Shown here: piece after piece, positions 28,631-37,377 of the stretch
Numbering within the stretch: the stretch's first letter is position 1
Layout of the letters: each line of letters begins with the position of its first letter
Assembly: GCF_003855095.1 (NCBI RefSeq)
Contig: NZ_CP033972.1
Location: 2,480,001-2,544,000 of the forward strand
DNA length: 64,000 nt
Direction: 5' to 3'
Source of the DNA: Gordonia insulae
GTDB taxonomy: Bacteria; Actinomycetota; Actinomycetes; Mycobacteriales; Mycobacteriaceae
Position numbers and translations under genes: made by a program
Notes under the pieces: generated by a model
Database searches by the model: none
Told to the model about the DNA's origin: nothing
Seen by the model: the letters and a program-made list of their open reading frames with translations, nothing else

Positions 28631-28706
28631 TAACTCAGGTAACACTCAGCAATCGGTGAGCAGTCGTCCCACCGCTGGGATACGACACATCGATCGGAGC
28701 GTACGG

Positions 28707-29543
28707 ATGTTCGACAGCCGCGGTGTACGCCGACAGTCATTATCCGGCAAGCAACTTCGCCTTTCACGGCTCTTCGCCGCCTCGTCCCGGCGGTCTCTGG
28801 TGGTGCCGATCGACCATTCGGTGACGATCGGACCACTGGGCCGGTCGGACCACGCGGACAGCACCGCGGATCTCCTCGCCCGTGCCGGCGCCGACGCGTT
28901 GATCGTGCACAAGGGTCGCGCGCGCACGATCGACCCATGGCGATTCGGGTCGCTCGGCCTGATCGTGCATCTCTCTGCGGGCACCAACCTCAGCATCGAC
29001 CGAACGGGCAAGGTCCTCGTCGGCTCCGTCGAGGAATGCCTGGGCCTGGGCGCCGACGCGGTGAGCGTGCATGTCAACGTCGGGTCCGCCTCCGAGCCAC
29101 AGCAACTCATCGATCTCGGCGCGGTCTCCGGCGAATGCAGTCGTCTCGGGGTGCCGCTGCTCGCAATGATGTATGCGCGCGGCCCGGAGATCGGCGTCGA
29201 CGCGACGTCGGTGCCGACGCTCTCCCATCTCGCCGCCATCGCCACCGACCTCGGCGCCGACGTGGTCAAGCTCGACTACGCGGGCTCGCCGGATCAGATG
29301 AACGAGGTCGTCGACTCCTGCCCGCTGCCGATCCTGGTCGCGGGTGGTCCCGCCGTGGAGAGCGACGCGGCGGCAATCGATTTCGGTATCGAGGTCGCAT
29401 CCTCACGCGTCGCGGGACTCAGCTTCGGACGGCAGATCTTCGCCGCCGAGCAGCCGCAGCACGTCGCGGCCGCACTCGCCGACCACCTCCATGGCGCGGC
29501 ACCCTCGTCGCGCGCACTGACACCCACACTCGAACTCGCCTGA
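28707..29543 (+). CDS. griI: GriI-like aldolase (2-amino-4,5-dihydroxy-6-oxo-7-phosphoheptanoate / ADH synthase family)
   Basis: Class I aldolase of the DhnA/MJ0400 family, 278 aa. GriI condenses aspartate semialdehyde with dihydroxyacetone phosphate; the archaeal relative makes the aroA'-type shikimate precursor. Visible features are VPIDHS (33-38), HKG (68-70), MMYARG with Tyr156 as the likely proton donor, and VVKLDYAGS with Lys188 as Schiff-base lysine. The ATG at FDSRGVRRQS has a cggag-like ribosome site; an in-frame GTG 51 bases earlier is possible. Next to a GriH-type gene, the 3-amino-4-hydroxybenzoate route is more likely than aromatic amino acid synthesis. Confidence 0.85.
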   Translation: MFDSRGVRRQSLSGKQLRLSRLFAASSRRSLVVPIDHSVTIGPLGRSDHADSTADLLARAGADALIVHKGRARTIDPWRFGSLGLIVHLSAGTNLSIDRTGKVLVGSVEECLGLGADAVSVHVNVGSASEPQQLIDLGAVSGECSRLGVPLLAMMYARGPEIGVDATSVPTLSHLAAIATDLGADVVKLDYAGSPDQMNEVVDSCPLPILVAGGPAVESDAAAIDFGIEVASSRVAGLSFGRQIFAAEQPQHVAAALADHLHGAAPSSRALTPTLELA

Positions 29544-29633
29544 AATCGCCCGTGCGGCAGATCGACCCGACGCCGCCTGCCGACAGCCCCGGCCACCGCC
29601 GAGAGACCATCCCGCTTCACACATAGGATCACC

Positions 29634-30806
29634 ATGAGCAACCCGACCGACATCGTCACCGACGACATCGCTCCGCTGGCCCCGACCGCCGAGACACCCG
29701 CACCGCGGACCGGGCACTTCGCCTGGATCGACCTGCGGGCGGTGCCCGGCGCCCTCCGCGACGCGGTGGTGCAATCGGCCATCCACCATCGCATCGACGG
29801 CATCGTCTCCGACGACATCAATCTGCTCGGCGATCTTCCGCCCACCGTGCGCCGCGTCCTGGTGCGCTCCGGTGACGCCGACGAGATCATCGACACCGCT
29901 TCGGTCGACATCGTGCTCTCCGAGGGCGGCGACGGCGCTCCGGCGGTCGCGGCAACGGTCGAAACCGGTGTGCACGTGGTGGTGTCGGATGCAGACACCC
30001 TGCGCGACGCCTGCGAGGCCGTCCGTCGCACGCCATGGACGGTGCTGACGTTCACCGATCCGACCAAGATCCCGCTGGAGATCGTGATCGCCGCCGCGGA
30101 GAACTCCGGCGGCCACACCATCACCGTCGTCAACGACATCGAGGACGCCGAGATCGTCAAGCTGGTCCTCGAGCACGGGTCGGACGGATTGCTGCTGAGC
30201 CCGCGCAGTGCAGACGACGTCGCCACCCTCGCCGAGGTCATCACGCCCTCCACGGACCGGATGGAACTGACCGAACTCACCGTGACCAAGGTCGAGCACA
30301 TCGGCATGGGCGAGCGGGCGTGCATCGACACCTGCTCGCTGTTGGAGAAGGACGAAGGCTGCCTCATCGGCTCGTTCTCCACCGGGATGTTCCTGTCGTG
30401 CAGTGAGACCCATCCCCTGCCGTATATGCCGACGCGACCGTTCCGTTGGAACGCCGGGGCGGTGCACTCCTACGTGCTGGTGCCCGGCAACCGCACCCGC
30501 TACGTCAGTGAACTCCAGGCCGGCCAGCCGATCCTGGCGGTCCGCAGCAACGGTTCGGTCCGCGAGGTCCGGATCGGCCGCGTGAAGATCGAACGGCGCC
30601 CGCTCATCTCGGTCACCGCGACCACCGACGACGGTCGCACCGTCAACGTCATCGCACAGGACGACTGGCACGTGCGCCTGCTGGGCCCGGGCGGCTCGGT
30701 CAACAACGTCACCGAACTGACACCCGGTGATCGACTGCTCGGGTACGCACCCACCGAGTCACGTCACGTGGGGCTCCCGATCACCGAGTTCTGCGACGAG
30801 CGGTGA
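29634..30806 (+). CDS. griH: GriH-like 3-amino-4-hydroxybenzoate synthase (3-dehydroquinate synthase II family)
   Basis: A 390-aa relative of archaeal MJ1249 and Streptomyces GriH. GriH turns the GriI product into 3-amino-4-hydroxybenzoate. Conserved stretches include KVEHIGMGERACIDTCSLL, EGCLIGSF, TRPFRWNAGAVHSYVLVPGN, RYVSELQAG and GRVKIERRPLI, all matching the MJ1249 pattern from memory. It has a Thr/Pro-rich N-terminal lead of about 25 residues. A taggatcacc ribosome site precedes the ATG. It follows the GriI-like gene by 90 bases and overlaps the flavin monooxygenase start. Confidence 0.87.
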   Translation: MSNPTDIVTDDIAPLAPTAETPAPRTGHFAWIDLRAVPGALRDAVVQSAIHHRIDGIVSDDINLLGDLPPTVRRVLVRSGDADEIIDTASVDIVLSEGGDGAPAVAATVETGVHVVVSDADTLRDACEAVRRTPWTVLTFTDPTKIPLEIVIAAAENSGGHTITVVNDIEDAEIVKLVLEHGSDGLLLSPRSADDVATLAEVITPSTDRMELTELTVTKVEHIGMGERACIDTCSLLEKDEGCLIGSFSTGMFLSCSETHPLPYMPTRPFRWNAGAVHSYVLVPGNRTRYVSELQAGQPILAVRSNGSVREVRIGRVKIERRPLISVTATTDDGRTVNVIAQDDWHVRLLGPGGSVNNVTELTPGDRLLGYAPTESRHVGLPITEFCDER

Positions 30807-32125
30807 GCGCCGACGTGGCCGAGACCATCGGCGGGGTAACTGATCCCGCTGGTTCGGCGACGACCGGGGCGAGCGAAGCGACGGGAGATGTCACCGGGGC
30901 GAGCGAAGCGACGGGTAACGCTACCGGGGCGAGCGAAGCGACGGGGAACGCTACCGGGGCGAGCGAAGCGACGGGAGGTGCTACCGCTCCGCGCGTGCTC
31001 TGGTACATCAATCCCACCGACGGGGACGTGCCATGGGAACCCACCGAGCGCGTACAGCCCACCTTCGACGTCATCCGCCACCAGGCGCGCACCCTCGATC
31101 GCCTGGGCTACTACGGCGCGCTGACCACTGCGCGGGAGGCGATCTCGCTGGTCGCCGACACCGAACGGCTCCGTTTCCTCGTCCCGGAGTACCCGGGGGT
31201 CAAGCCGCCGGTTCTGATGGCCGAGGAGGCGCAGGTCTTCGACCAGTACTCCGGCGGTCGCCTGATCTACAACCAGGTCAACGGTGCCGATCCGGTGCTG
31301 CACCGTTATGGCCGCTTCGGCTCCAAGCAGGAGCGGTACCGGGTCTCCTCGGAGTACTGGTCATTGGTGAAACGGCTGTACCTCGACGACGCCGAACCGT
31401 ATGACGGCGAGTTCTTCTCGTACGGACCGCGATACAAGCCACCCATCCCGGGGCCGAGGCAGCCGGACGGAATCCAGGTGTGGGGCACCGGCGCATCCCC
31501 GGAGGGGATCGAGCATGCGGCCGACGTCCTCGATGTCTACCTCTCCTTCATGTCCGAGCCGACCGCGCTCGCCGGTCTGTTCGACCGCGTCCGCGCCGCC
31601 GCGGCCACCCGTGGACGCACCCTGCAGTTCGGCGTGCTGGCAAGCGTCATCGTGCGTGAGACCGACGAGGAGGCGTGGGAGCGTTTCGAGTCGCAACTCG
31701 CCAGGACGCGGCCGGAAACCGTACTGGCGACCGCGGATCGCAATCTGCGGAGTTTCGGCTATCCGGGTCTCGACGAACTCCGCAGCGACAATCCGCTCGT
31801 GCAGGGGCGCATCGACGCGTTGCGTGCCGGACGCATCCCCGGGCGTGAGGTCCTGGAGTTCGCACCGAACATGGCCGCCGGTCTGACGACCTGGACCGCG
31901 GCGGAACCACCGTTCGACATCGCCGGCAAGGGCACCGGCACCTATTTCGTCGGCAGTGCCGAGAACGTCGCGGCCGCGATGTCGTCGGTCGCCGAACGAG
32001 CCGGTGTGGACATCTGGATTCTGTCGGGTTGGCCGCTCGCCACCGAGGCCGAGATCACCGCCGAACTCCTGCTGCCCCTGCTCGCCGATCAGTCCTCGCG
32101 CGTGGCGGCGGTTCGCGGCCGGTGA
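30803..32125 (+). CDS. Luciferase-like flavin monooxygenase (SsuD-type)
   Basis: FMNH2-dependent TIM-barrel monooxygenase of the alkanesulfonate-monooxygenase branch. The barrel begins at RVLWYINPTDGDVPWEP, with LDRLGYYGALTTA, AQVFDQYSGGRLIYNQVNG, YRVSSEYWSLVKRLYLDD and a C-terminal LSGWPLATEAEITAELLLPLL. The first 64 residues are low-complexity and mostly four tandem copies of a repeat-encoded GASEATG unit. The GTG overlaps the griH-like stop (GTGA), favouring this start. A GTG at 30995 just before the barrel, after a ggagg, would skip the repeat altogether. It may N- or C-oxidise the aminohydroxybenzoate (inference); sulfonate use is the alternative. Confidence 0.85.
   Translation: MSADVAETIGGVTDPAGSATTGASEATGDVTGASEATGNATGASEATGNATGASEATGGATAPRVLWYINPTDGDVPWEPTERVQPTFDVIRHQARTLDRLGYYGALTTAREAISLVADTERLRFLVPEYPGVKPPVLMAEEAQVFDQYSGGRLIYNQVNGADPVLHRYGRFGSKQERYRVSSEYWSLVKRLYLDDAEPYDGEFFSYGPRYKPPIPGPRQPDGIQVWGTGASPEGIEHAADVLDVYLSFMSEPTALAGLFDRVRAAAATRGRTLQFGVLASVIVRETDEEAWERFESQLARTRPETVLATADRNLRSFGYPGLDELRSDNPLVQGRIDALRAGRIPGREVLEFAPNMAAGLTTWTAAEPPFDIAGKGTGTYFVGSAENVAAAMSSVAERAGVDIWILSGWPLATEAEITAELLLPLLADQSSRVAAVRGR
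30863..30982 (+). repeat. Four 30-base tandem repeats inside monooxygenase gene
   Basis: Four direct units of 30 bases share the core GGGCGAGCGAAGCGACGGG and differ mainly in the last 6-8 bases. The frame is preserved and encodes TGASEATG(D/N)(V/A). The core is the same as in the glycosyltransferase gene at 21.2 kb. Confidence 0.9.
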
Positions 32126-33465
32126 CCGCGACACGGTCGCAGCGATCGGCGGCGGGTGGTCTGTCCCGACTCCGCCGCGGCGGGCTCAGCGTGGACATCA
32201 TGGCGATCATGACGTCGAGCCTGGCCACGGGCGCCCTCGGCTTTGTGTTCTGGACCGTCGCGGCCCGCGGTTACACCACCGCGGAGGTCGGTCGCGCATC
32301 CGCGATCATCACGTCGGCCACGCTGCTGGCGACGCTGTCCAATCTGAGCCTGGGCAGCCTGTACGAGCGTTTCCTCCCGGTCTCCGGTTCGCGGACAAGG
32401 CATTTCCTCGGGATCGGCCGCACGGTGATCATCGTCGTCGCGGTGCTCCTGGGTGTCGGCTTCGTGGTCCTCGGGCCGCGCGACAAACTCTTCGAGAGTT
32501 CCACCGAGGCCTGGGTGTTCCCGATGTTCGTCCTCGTGCTCGGTATCTTCGCGATCCAGGATCAGGCCCTGATCGGGCTGGGTATGTCGCGGACTGTCGC
32601 GACCAAGAACATCTCCCAGTCGGCCGCGAAGGTGGTACTCGTCGCCGCCCTCATTCCGATGGGCAGTGGGTCCGCGGTCGTCTGGTCGTGGGTGCTGCCC
32701 GCCGCGCTCATCTCGTGCTGGATCGGCGTCCGGGCGATCCGGCGGGCCGCGCTCCGGGCGTCCGGGCCCGCCGTTCTCCCGCCACGCGACGAGATCACCC
32801 AGTTCTATGTGGGTTCGCTCGCCATGACCGCTGTAGGCGTCATCGTCCCGCTCGTGGTGCCGTTGGTCATCGTCGCCCGCCTCGGCCCGGAGATGAACGC
32901 GTACTTCACCGTGTGCTGGCTGTTGATCAGCACCGCCTCGGTCCTCCTGTTCGCCACCGCCGCACCGTTCATCGCGACGGCCTCCGAACCTCATGCGGAT
33001 CTGCGCCATGCGACGTTGCGCTTCATCGGCCTGTGCGGTGGCGCCGGGTTCCTGGGTGCCGTTGCACTGGTGGTGACGGCGCCCTGGATTCTGTCGGTCA
33101 TGGGGCCGCAGTACGCCGCCGAGGGCACCACTCTGATCCGGTTGATGGCACTCACCCTCCCGACGGTCGCCTTCGTGACCATCTACACGGCGATCGCGAA
33201 AGTGGAACGGCGCCTGCGGTTGGCGGTGGCGGTGCAGGTCGTGTTCGGCATCGTCGTGGTGACCGGCATCGGCTTCGCCGTCGGCGAGTGGGGTATCAAC
33301 GGCGTCGCCTACGTCTATCTGGCCGCCGATGCCGCTGCGCTCGCCGTCCTGCTGGTCCCGGGTGTCCGGATGATCCGTCGTGCTCTCGGGCCGCGGCCGG
33401 CCATCACTCCCCGGGATTCAGGGCCGGACGGTCGCGACCACACCGAAGTGATCCGATCCGGGTAG
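32122..33465 (+). CDS. Wzx/MATE-like polysaccharide flippase
   Basis: A 447-aa multidrug/oligosaccharidyl-lipid/polysaccharide flippase-type protein with about 12-14 membrane helices. It starts with a short basic lead, then LSVDIMAIMTSSLATGALGFVFWTVAARGYTTAEVGRASA, which is typical of lipopolysaccharide and exopolysaccharide exporters. It would flip a lipid-linked glycan or a small amphipathic product across the membrane. The GTG overlaps the monooxygenase stop (GTGA), tying export to the aminohydroxybenzoate genes. Its last 48 bases overlap the converging endonuclease/phosphatase gene. Confidence 0.82.
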   Translation: MTATRSQRSAAGGLSRLRRGGLSVDIMAIMTSSLATGALGFVFWTVAARGYTTAEVGRASAIITSATLLATLSNLSLGSLYERFLPVSGSRTRHFLGIGRTVIIVVAVLLGVGFVVLGPRDKLFESSTEAWVFPMFVLVLGIFAIQDQALIGLGMSRTVATKNISQSAAKVVLVAALIPMGSGSAVVWSWVLPAALISCWIGVRAIRRAALRASGPAVLPPRDEITQFYVGSLAMTAVGVIVPLVVPLVIVARLGPEMNAYFTVCWLLISTASVLLFATAAPFIATASEPHADLRHATLRFIGLCGGAGFLGAVALVVTAPWILSVMGPQYAAEGTTLIRLMALTLPTVAFVTIYTAIAKVERRLRLAVAVQVVFGIVVVTGIGFAVGEWGINGVAYVYLAADAAALAVLLVPGVRMIRRALGPRPAITPRDSGPDGRDHTEVIRSG

Positions 33466-34368
33466 ATCCACCCGGGTCAGGCTGGTCGGTGTACTCCCTC
33501 GCGCCAGAACACGATCGAGCGCCAGGAACGGCGGGTAGACGCGGTTCGCGGGGTAGGTGGCGACGATGCCTGCACCGAGATGCTCGGCGGCGTCGAGCAG
33601 AGGTGGCCCGCCCGGCACCGACGAGTGGGCGAGCAGACTACGGAACTGACGATGGTCGTAGGTCGAGTTGAAGTCCGCCCCGATGATGAGGGGCAACGGC
33701 TCGGCCAGGAGGACATCGCGTAGTCGCCGGAGTTCGCCGTCCCACCGCCACGACGGCTCCGGGTAGGGCGGGAGCGGGTGCAGTGCATAGAGTGCGCGAC
33801 GGCCCGCCCCGGGAACCTCCAGTTGGGCACGAAGATTCGAGAGGGTGAAGCCGTCGAGCGCCCGACCGTCGGAGAGCGGGTACCGGGAGTAGATGCCGGC
33901 ACCGGCACCACCGGCCCGGGGCCGGAGGTAGGAGTACGGCAGCTCCCGCGACAATTGTGAGGTCGCGAACGCCGACACCGCGGGCTGGGTCAGCTCGATG
34001 ACCGTCAGCACGTCCACATCCCGATCGCGAACCTCGTCGACGATGTGCGTGACGTCGGCGCGGCCGAGGTAGATGTTGGCCTGCATCACCGTGAGATCGG
34101 TCTCCGAAACCTGTTCGTCCACACCACGATAGAGCGGAGCCTGGGTCGCGAGCCCGGCAATCACCACGACCGCGGCGACCACCGCGGCCACCCGGTGCCG
34201 GCCGATCAGCAGGATGACGAGGCCGACGACGCCCAGCCCGATCAGCACGGGAGTGAATGACGCGATGCGGGTGGCGGTGTTGCTCACGAGCCCCGAGAGG
34301 TGTGCCGCGATACCGACCACCGCCGCGACGACCGCGCCCCACCCCAGCACGTATCCGGCCGACCTCAT
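33418..34368 (-). CDS. Endonuclease/exonuclease/phosphatase family membrane protein
   Basis: A 316-aa protein: three N-terminal membrane helices (about 5-75) and then an extracytoplasmic EEP domain. Motifs are VMQANIYLG, VIELTQP (metal Glu), LHPLPPYP, IIGADFNSTYDHRQF (Asp/Asn) and PGSDHFGVVATV (Asp-His). Members are phosphodiesterases, nucleases or sphingomyelinases; the substrate of this membrane-anchored type is not known to me. It overlaps the flippase gene tail to tail, so antisense transcription is possible. The GNAT gene on the same strand lies 74 bases upstream of it. Confidence 0.82.
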   Translation of the reverse strand: MRSAGYVLGWGAVVAAVVGIAAHLSGLVSNTATRIASFTPVLIGLGVVGLVILLIGRHRVAAVVAAVVVIAGLATQAPLYRGVDEQVSETDLTVMQANIYLGRADVTHIVDEVRDRDVDVLTVIELTQPAVSAFATSQLSRELPYSYLRPRAGGAGAGIYSRYPLSDGRALDGFTLSNLRAQLEVPGAGRRALYALHPLPPYPEPSWRWDGELRRLRDVLLAEPLPLIIGADFNSTYDHRQFRSLLAHSSVPGGPPLLDAAEHLGAGIVATYPANRVYPPFLALDRVLARGSTPTSLTRVDLPGSDHFGVVATVRP

Positions 34369-34442
34369 GGTCTGATCCTGTCATGCTCGCGGTCAACGGC
34401 TTTCACCCCGGGGCGCCGTTCGTCACGGGACGGATCGTGGGG

Positions 34443-35363
34443 TCACCCGTAGGCGACGTCGATCGCGTACTGCCCGAAGCCGAGGCGTTCGTAGGTGTGC
34501 AGTGCGGCGGTGTTGTCACCCTCGACGTAGAGTTCCACCTCGTCGATCCCGCGATCGGCGAGGTGATGCAGACCGGCCAGGGTGAGCAGGCGTCCGAGTC
34601 CTCGACCCTGGGCCGCCGGGTCGACTCCGACGATGTAGACCTCGCCCAGGCTCGCGTCGTGCACCTTGGTCCAGTGAAATCCCAACAGCTGTCCCGGATT
34701 CTCCGCGTCGAAGGCGAGGAACAGCCCGGCCGGGTCGAACCAGTCGCTGCGCACCCGCTCGACGATCTGCCCGGTCGTCCACCCTCCCTGCTCGGGATGC
34801 CAGTCGAACGCCGCGTTGTTGACCCGGAGGATCTCCGCGTCATCGGTGTCGCCGGCGTAGGTACGCAGGGTGATACGGGGATCGACCTCGAGGGCCGGCA
34901 ACTCGTCGGCCTCGGGACCGAGCGGTCGGCGCAGCTGCAGCAGTTCCCGGCGCCGCTCGAGTCCCAGGGCGGCGGCGAGTCCGACCGCGCCGGGCAGATC
35001 ACCGTGCGCCCAGGCGCGTGGCGCGGGCTCGGCGACCAGACCGCGTGCGACGTCGAAGGCGGTGGCGAGCAGCGCCCGGCCGTATCCGCGACGTCGGACT
35101 TCCGGGTCGACGACGGCCTCGATCATCGCCGGCTCCCCGTCCCGGCCGGCGATCACATTGGCGTAGCCCGCCGCGGAGACCAGATGGCGCACTCCCGGCT
35201 CCGGGGTCGTGTCGATCGCGTGCACGGCTTGTTCGGAGAGTGGGGAGACGCCGTCGGTGGATCGACCGGCCTCGACCAGCCGCTGGGCGAACGTCGCGTC
35301 GTCGGGCGTCAGCCGGTCGACGACGGACGGCGCGACACCCGCGACATCAGGTCCCGTTGGCAC
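34443..35363 (-). CDS. mshD: Mycothiol synthase (acetyl-CoA:Cys-GlcN-Ins N-acetyltransferase)
   Basis: Last step of mycothiol synthesis: acetylation of the cysteinyl amine of Cys-GlcN-Ins. About 306 aa with two GNAT domains. The N-terminal one has [17 protein letters not shown], and the active C-terminal one has [48 protein letters not shown] is a mycothiol-synthase hallmark. The GTG start (reads [10 protein letters not shown] next) overlaps the glnR stop by 17 bases and gives the usual family length; earlier in-frame starts lie inside glnR. The same mshD-glnR pairing occurs in M. tuberculosis (Rv0819/Rv0818). Confidence 0.92.
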   Translation of the reverse strand: MPTGPDVAGVAPSVVDRLTPDDATFAQRLVEAGRSTDGVSPLSEQAVHAIDTTPEPGVRHLVSAAGYANVIAGRDGEPAMIEAVVDPEVRRRGYGRALLATAFDVARGLVAEPAPRAWAHGDLPGAVGLAAALGLERRRELLQLRRPLGPEADELPALEVDPRITLRTYAGDTDDAEILRVNNAAFDWHPEQGGWTTGQIVERVRSDWFDPAGLFLAFDAENPGQLLGFHWTKVHDASLGEVYIVGVDPAAQGRGLGRLLTLAGLHHLADRGIDEVELYVEGDNTAALHTYERLGFGQYAIDVAYG

Positions 35364-36156
35364 TGGCGCTGAACTCCTCGTCGAACGGTCCGTCCAGGTC
35401 GTCCGCATCGAAATCGTCGGGACCTTCGGTGACGTCGGGACCGTCGGACGTGACGTCGAGCGAGGAATCGCCACCGCCCGTCCGGCCACGGTTCGGCCGC
35501 ACCGCCTTGTACCCGACGTTGCGCACGGTGCCGATCAACGATTCGTGTTCGGCACCGAGCTTTGCCCGCAGACGCCGGACGTGCACATCCACCGTGCGGG
35601 TACCGCCGAAGAAGTCGTAACCCCAGACCTCTTGGAGCAGTTGAGCTCTGGTGAACACCCGACCGGCGTTCTGGGCGAGGTACTTGAGGAGTTCGAACTC
35701 CTTGTAGGTGAGGTCGAGCGGACGTCCGCGGAGCCGCGCGGTGTAGGTGCCCTCGTCGATGATCAGTTCACCGAGAGTCACCTTCCCGCTGGCCTCCTCC
35801 GAGGTCATCCCCCTGGTCCGCACCACCAGCAGCCGAAGTCGCGCATCGAGTTCCGCGGGTCCGGTGGCGGGCAGCAGGAACTCGTCGAGCCCCCAGTCCG
35901 CATTCACCGCGACCAGGCCACCCTCGGTGAGGACCGCGGCGACCGGTACCGATGATCCGGTGCTGCCCAGCAGGCGACAGAGTCCGCGGGCCGCGGCGAG
36001 ATCGGTGCGCGCGTCCACGATCGCGACGTCGGCGTTCCCCGCCTCCATCAGTGACGAGACCTCGGTGGGCGCGACTCGGACGGTGTGGGCGAGCAGGGCC
36101 AGCGACGGCAGTACGGCTTCCGGGTTCGGATCAGCAGTCAACAGCAAGAGATCCAT
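35347..36156 (-). CDS. glnR: OmpR-type regulator GlnR
   Basis: DNA-binding response regulator that controls nitrogen assimilation genes in actinomycetes. The 269-aa protein has an atypical receiver domain (Asp in [10 protein letters not shown], about residue 48) and a winged-helix domain ([39 protein letters not shown] to RLRAKLG). An acidic C-terminal tail follows. GlnR is an orphan regulator without a cognate kinase, so phosphorylation is probably not its switch. It precedes mshD in one transcript with overlap and is divergent from the lmeA-like gene. Confidence 0.9.
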   Translation of the reverse strand: MDLLLLTADPNPEAVLPSLALLAHTVRVAPTEVSSLMEAGNADVAIVDARTDLAAARGLCRLLGSTGSSVPVAAVLTEGGLVAVNADWGLDEFLLPATGPAELDARLRLLVVRTRGMTSEEASGKVTLGELIIDEGTYTARLRGRPLDLTYKEFELLKYLAQNAGRVFTRAQLLQEVWGYDFFGGTRTVDVHVRRLRAKLGAEHESLIGTVRNVGYKAVRPNRGRTGGGDSSLDVTSDGPDVTEGPDDFDADDLDGPFDEEFSASANGT

Positions 36157-36350
36157 GAACCACTCCGATCTCGTCGTTCCCCAACCCGCTTGACATCCGC
36201 GCCGCCCGGCCCCTTCTGGGACTGTCCGACACTGCTCGCGCCCTGGCGGTTTGTTTACGCCGCCTTACCAACGTGTGCGCGATAGGTGACAGAATAGCGC
36301 CAATGTCGGGTTGTGCTGTTAACAAGGCGACCGGGGAGGGCCGAGCACCG

Positions 36351-37223
36351 ATGTCCCGACCCGAACGCGGGCGACGCCATCGCGGACGCCGCGCTCTCGG
36401 CATCACGATCCTGGGAGTGATCGTCATCACAGTCGGTGCCCTCTTGGCCGACACCGTGATCGCGATGCGCACCGAACACGGATTCTCCCGCGCGCTGCGC
36501 GAATCGGACCGCGTCACCTATGACCCCGAGGTCACCATCAGCGGTTTTCCCTTCGTCACGCACGCTCGCGACGGTGCGTTCGACGGCGCGGTCATCACCG
36601 CCCGCGGGGTGTCGATCCCGTGCCCGCCGCCCGGTGACTGCCATGCCGAACTGGGCGCGAGCCTCGGCGCGTTCTCCGTACCCGACGGATTCCGGATCGG
36701 CCCGAGTGACATAGTGCACACCGCGTCCGTCGATGCCCACACCCGATTGGATTCGGTGAATCTCGGCCGGATGCTGGGCATTCTCGATCTCACGGTCAAT
36801 ACACCCGCGCCGGTCGACCGGGCGGGCGCCGGCGGGCCCGGCGACGGTCTCCTCACGCGCACGAGCGGAGTGTTGCTCACCGGGACGGTCCCCCTGCCCC
36901 CGTTCCAGCCGGACAACCCCGTGCCGCCGTCGGCGTCGACCTACACCGGCCCGAAGGTGAAGGTCAGTGTCGTCGTCGACCTGTCGGTGATCGCCGGTCG
37001 GCTCCGCCTGACGGCGACCGACTTCTACCGCGGACCCGAGGAGCACGTCGACGCCGAGGTCGCCGACGATCTCCGTTCCTATGTCCTGTCGCGCTTCACC
37101 GCCACGCTCCCGCCGCTCCCCATGCCGTGGGACATCCGCCCGACCGAGGCCAACAGTGAAGGTAGCGACGTCCTCGTCAAGGGCACAGAGGGTCCCGCCG
37201 ACCTCATCCCACGCGACTTCTGA
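36351..37223 (+). CDS. lmeA: LmeA-like DUF2993 protein
   Basis: Counterpart by position and sequence type of M. tuberculosis Rv0817c / M. smegmatis LmeA, which is needed for lipomannan mannan-chain elongation and binds phosphoinositides. The 290-aa protein has a basic N-terminus, one membrane helix or uncleaved signal (ALGITILGVIVITVGALLAD) and a DUF2993 domain (ISGFPFVTHARDGAFDG, VNLGRMLGILD). The start at MSRPERGRRHRG is chosen for the ggggaggg ribosome site 10 bases upstream; two earlier in-frame ATGs lack one. It acts at the outer face of the membrane in cell-envelope assembly. Confidence 0.82.
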   Translation: MSRPERGRRHRGRRALGITILGVIVITVGALLADTVIAMRTEHGFSRALRESDRVTYDPEVTISGFPFVTHARDGAFDGAVITARGVSIPCPPPGDCHAELGASLGAFSVPDGFRIGPSDIVHTASVDAHTRLDSVNLGRMLGILDLTVNTPAPVDRAGAGGPGDGLLTRTSGVLLTGTVPLPPFQPDNPVPPSASTYTGPKVKVSVVVDLSVIAGRLRLTATDFYRGPEEHVDAEVADDLRSYVLSRFTATLPPLPMPWDIRPTEANSEGSDVLVKGTEGPADLIPRDF

Positions 37224-37342
37224 CCCGGTCCGTCGCCGGCTTCCCCGATGCCGACGACCGGTATCTCTGACGACGGATCGGATGCAGGAGATGACGGGTC
37301 TCTGCGGAGATCAGGCGGGGTCCGGGCACAACCGAGGCAGGT

Positions 37343-37371
37343 TTGAGGGGCAACTTGCCCCTGTGTAGGGT
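37343..37371 (+). promoter_or_regulatory. Promoter of polycysteine leader (leaderless)
   Basis: TTGAGG, 17 bases, then TAGGGT. The -10 box ends 6 bases before an ATG, so the transcript would start at or within a base of that codon. This is the layout of leaderless actinobacterial mRNAs and fits the following leader-peptide gene. Confidence 0.55.
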
Positions 37372-37377
37372 GGTCGC

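Noticed and set aside
30863..30982. Regular 30-base repeats resembling a CRISPR array
   Set aside because: The units are directly adjacent with no spacers, lie inside a coding frame and have no cas genes nearby.
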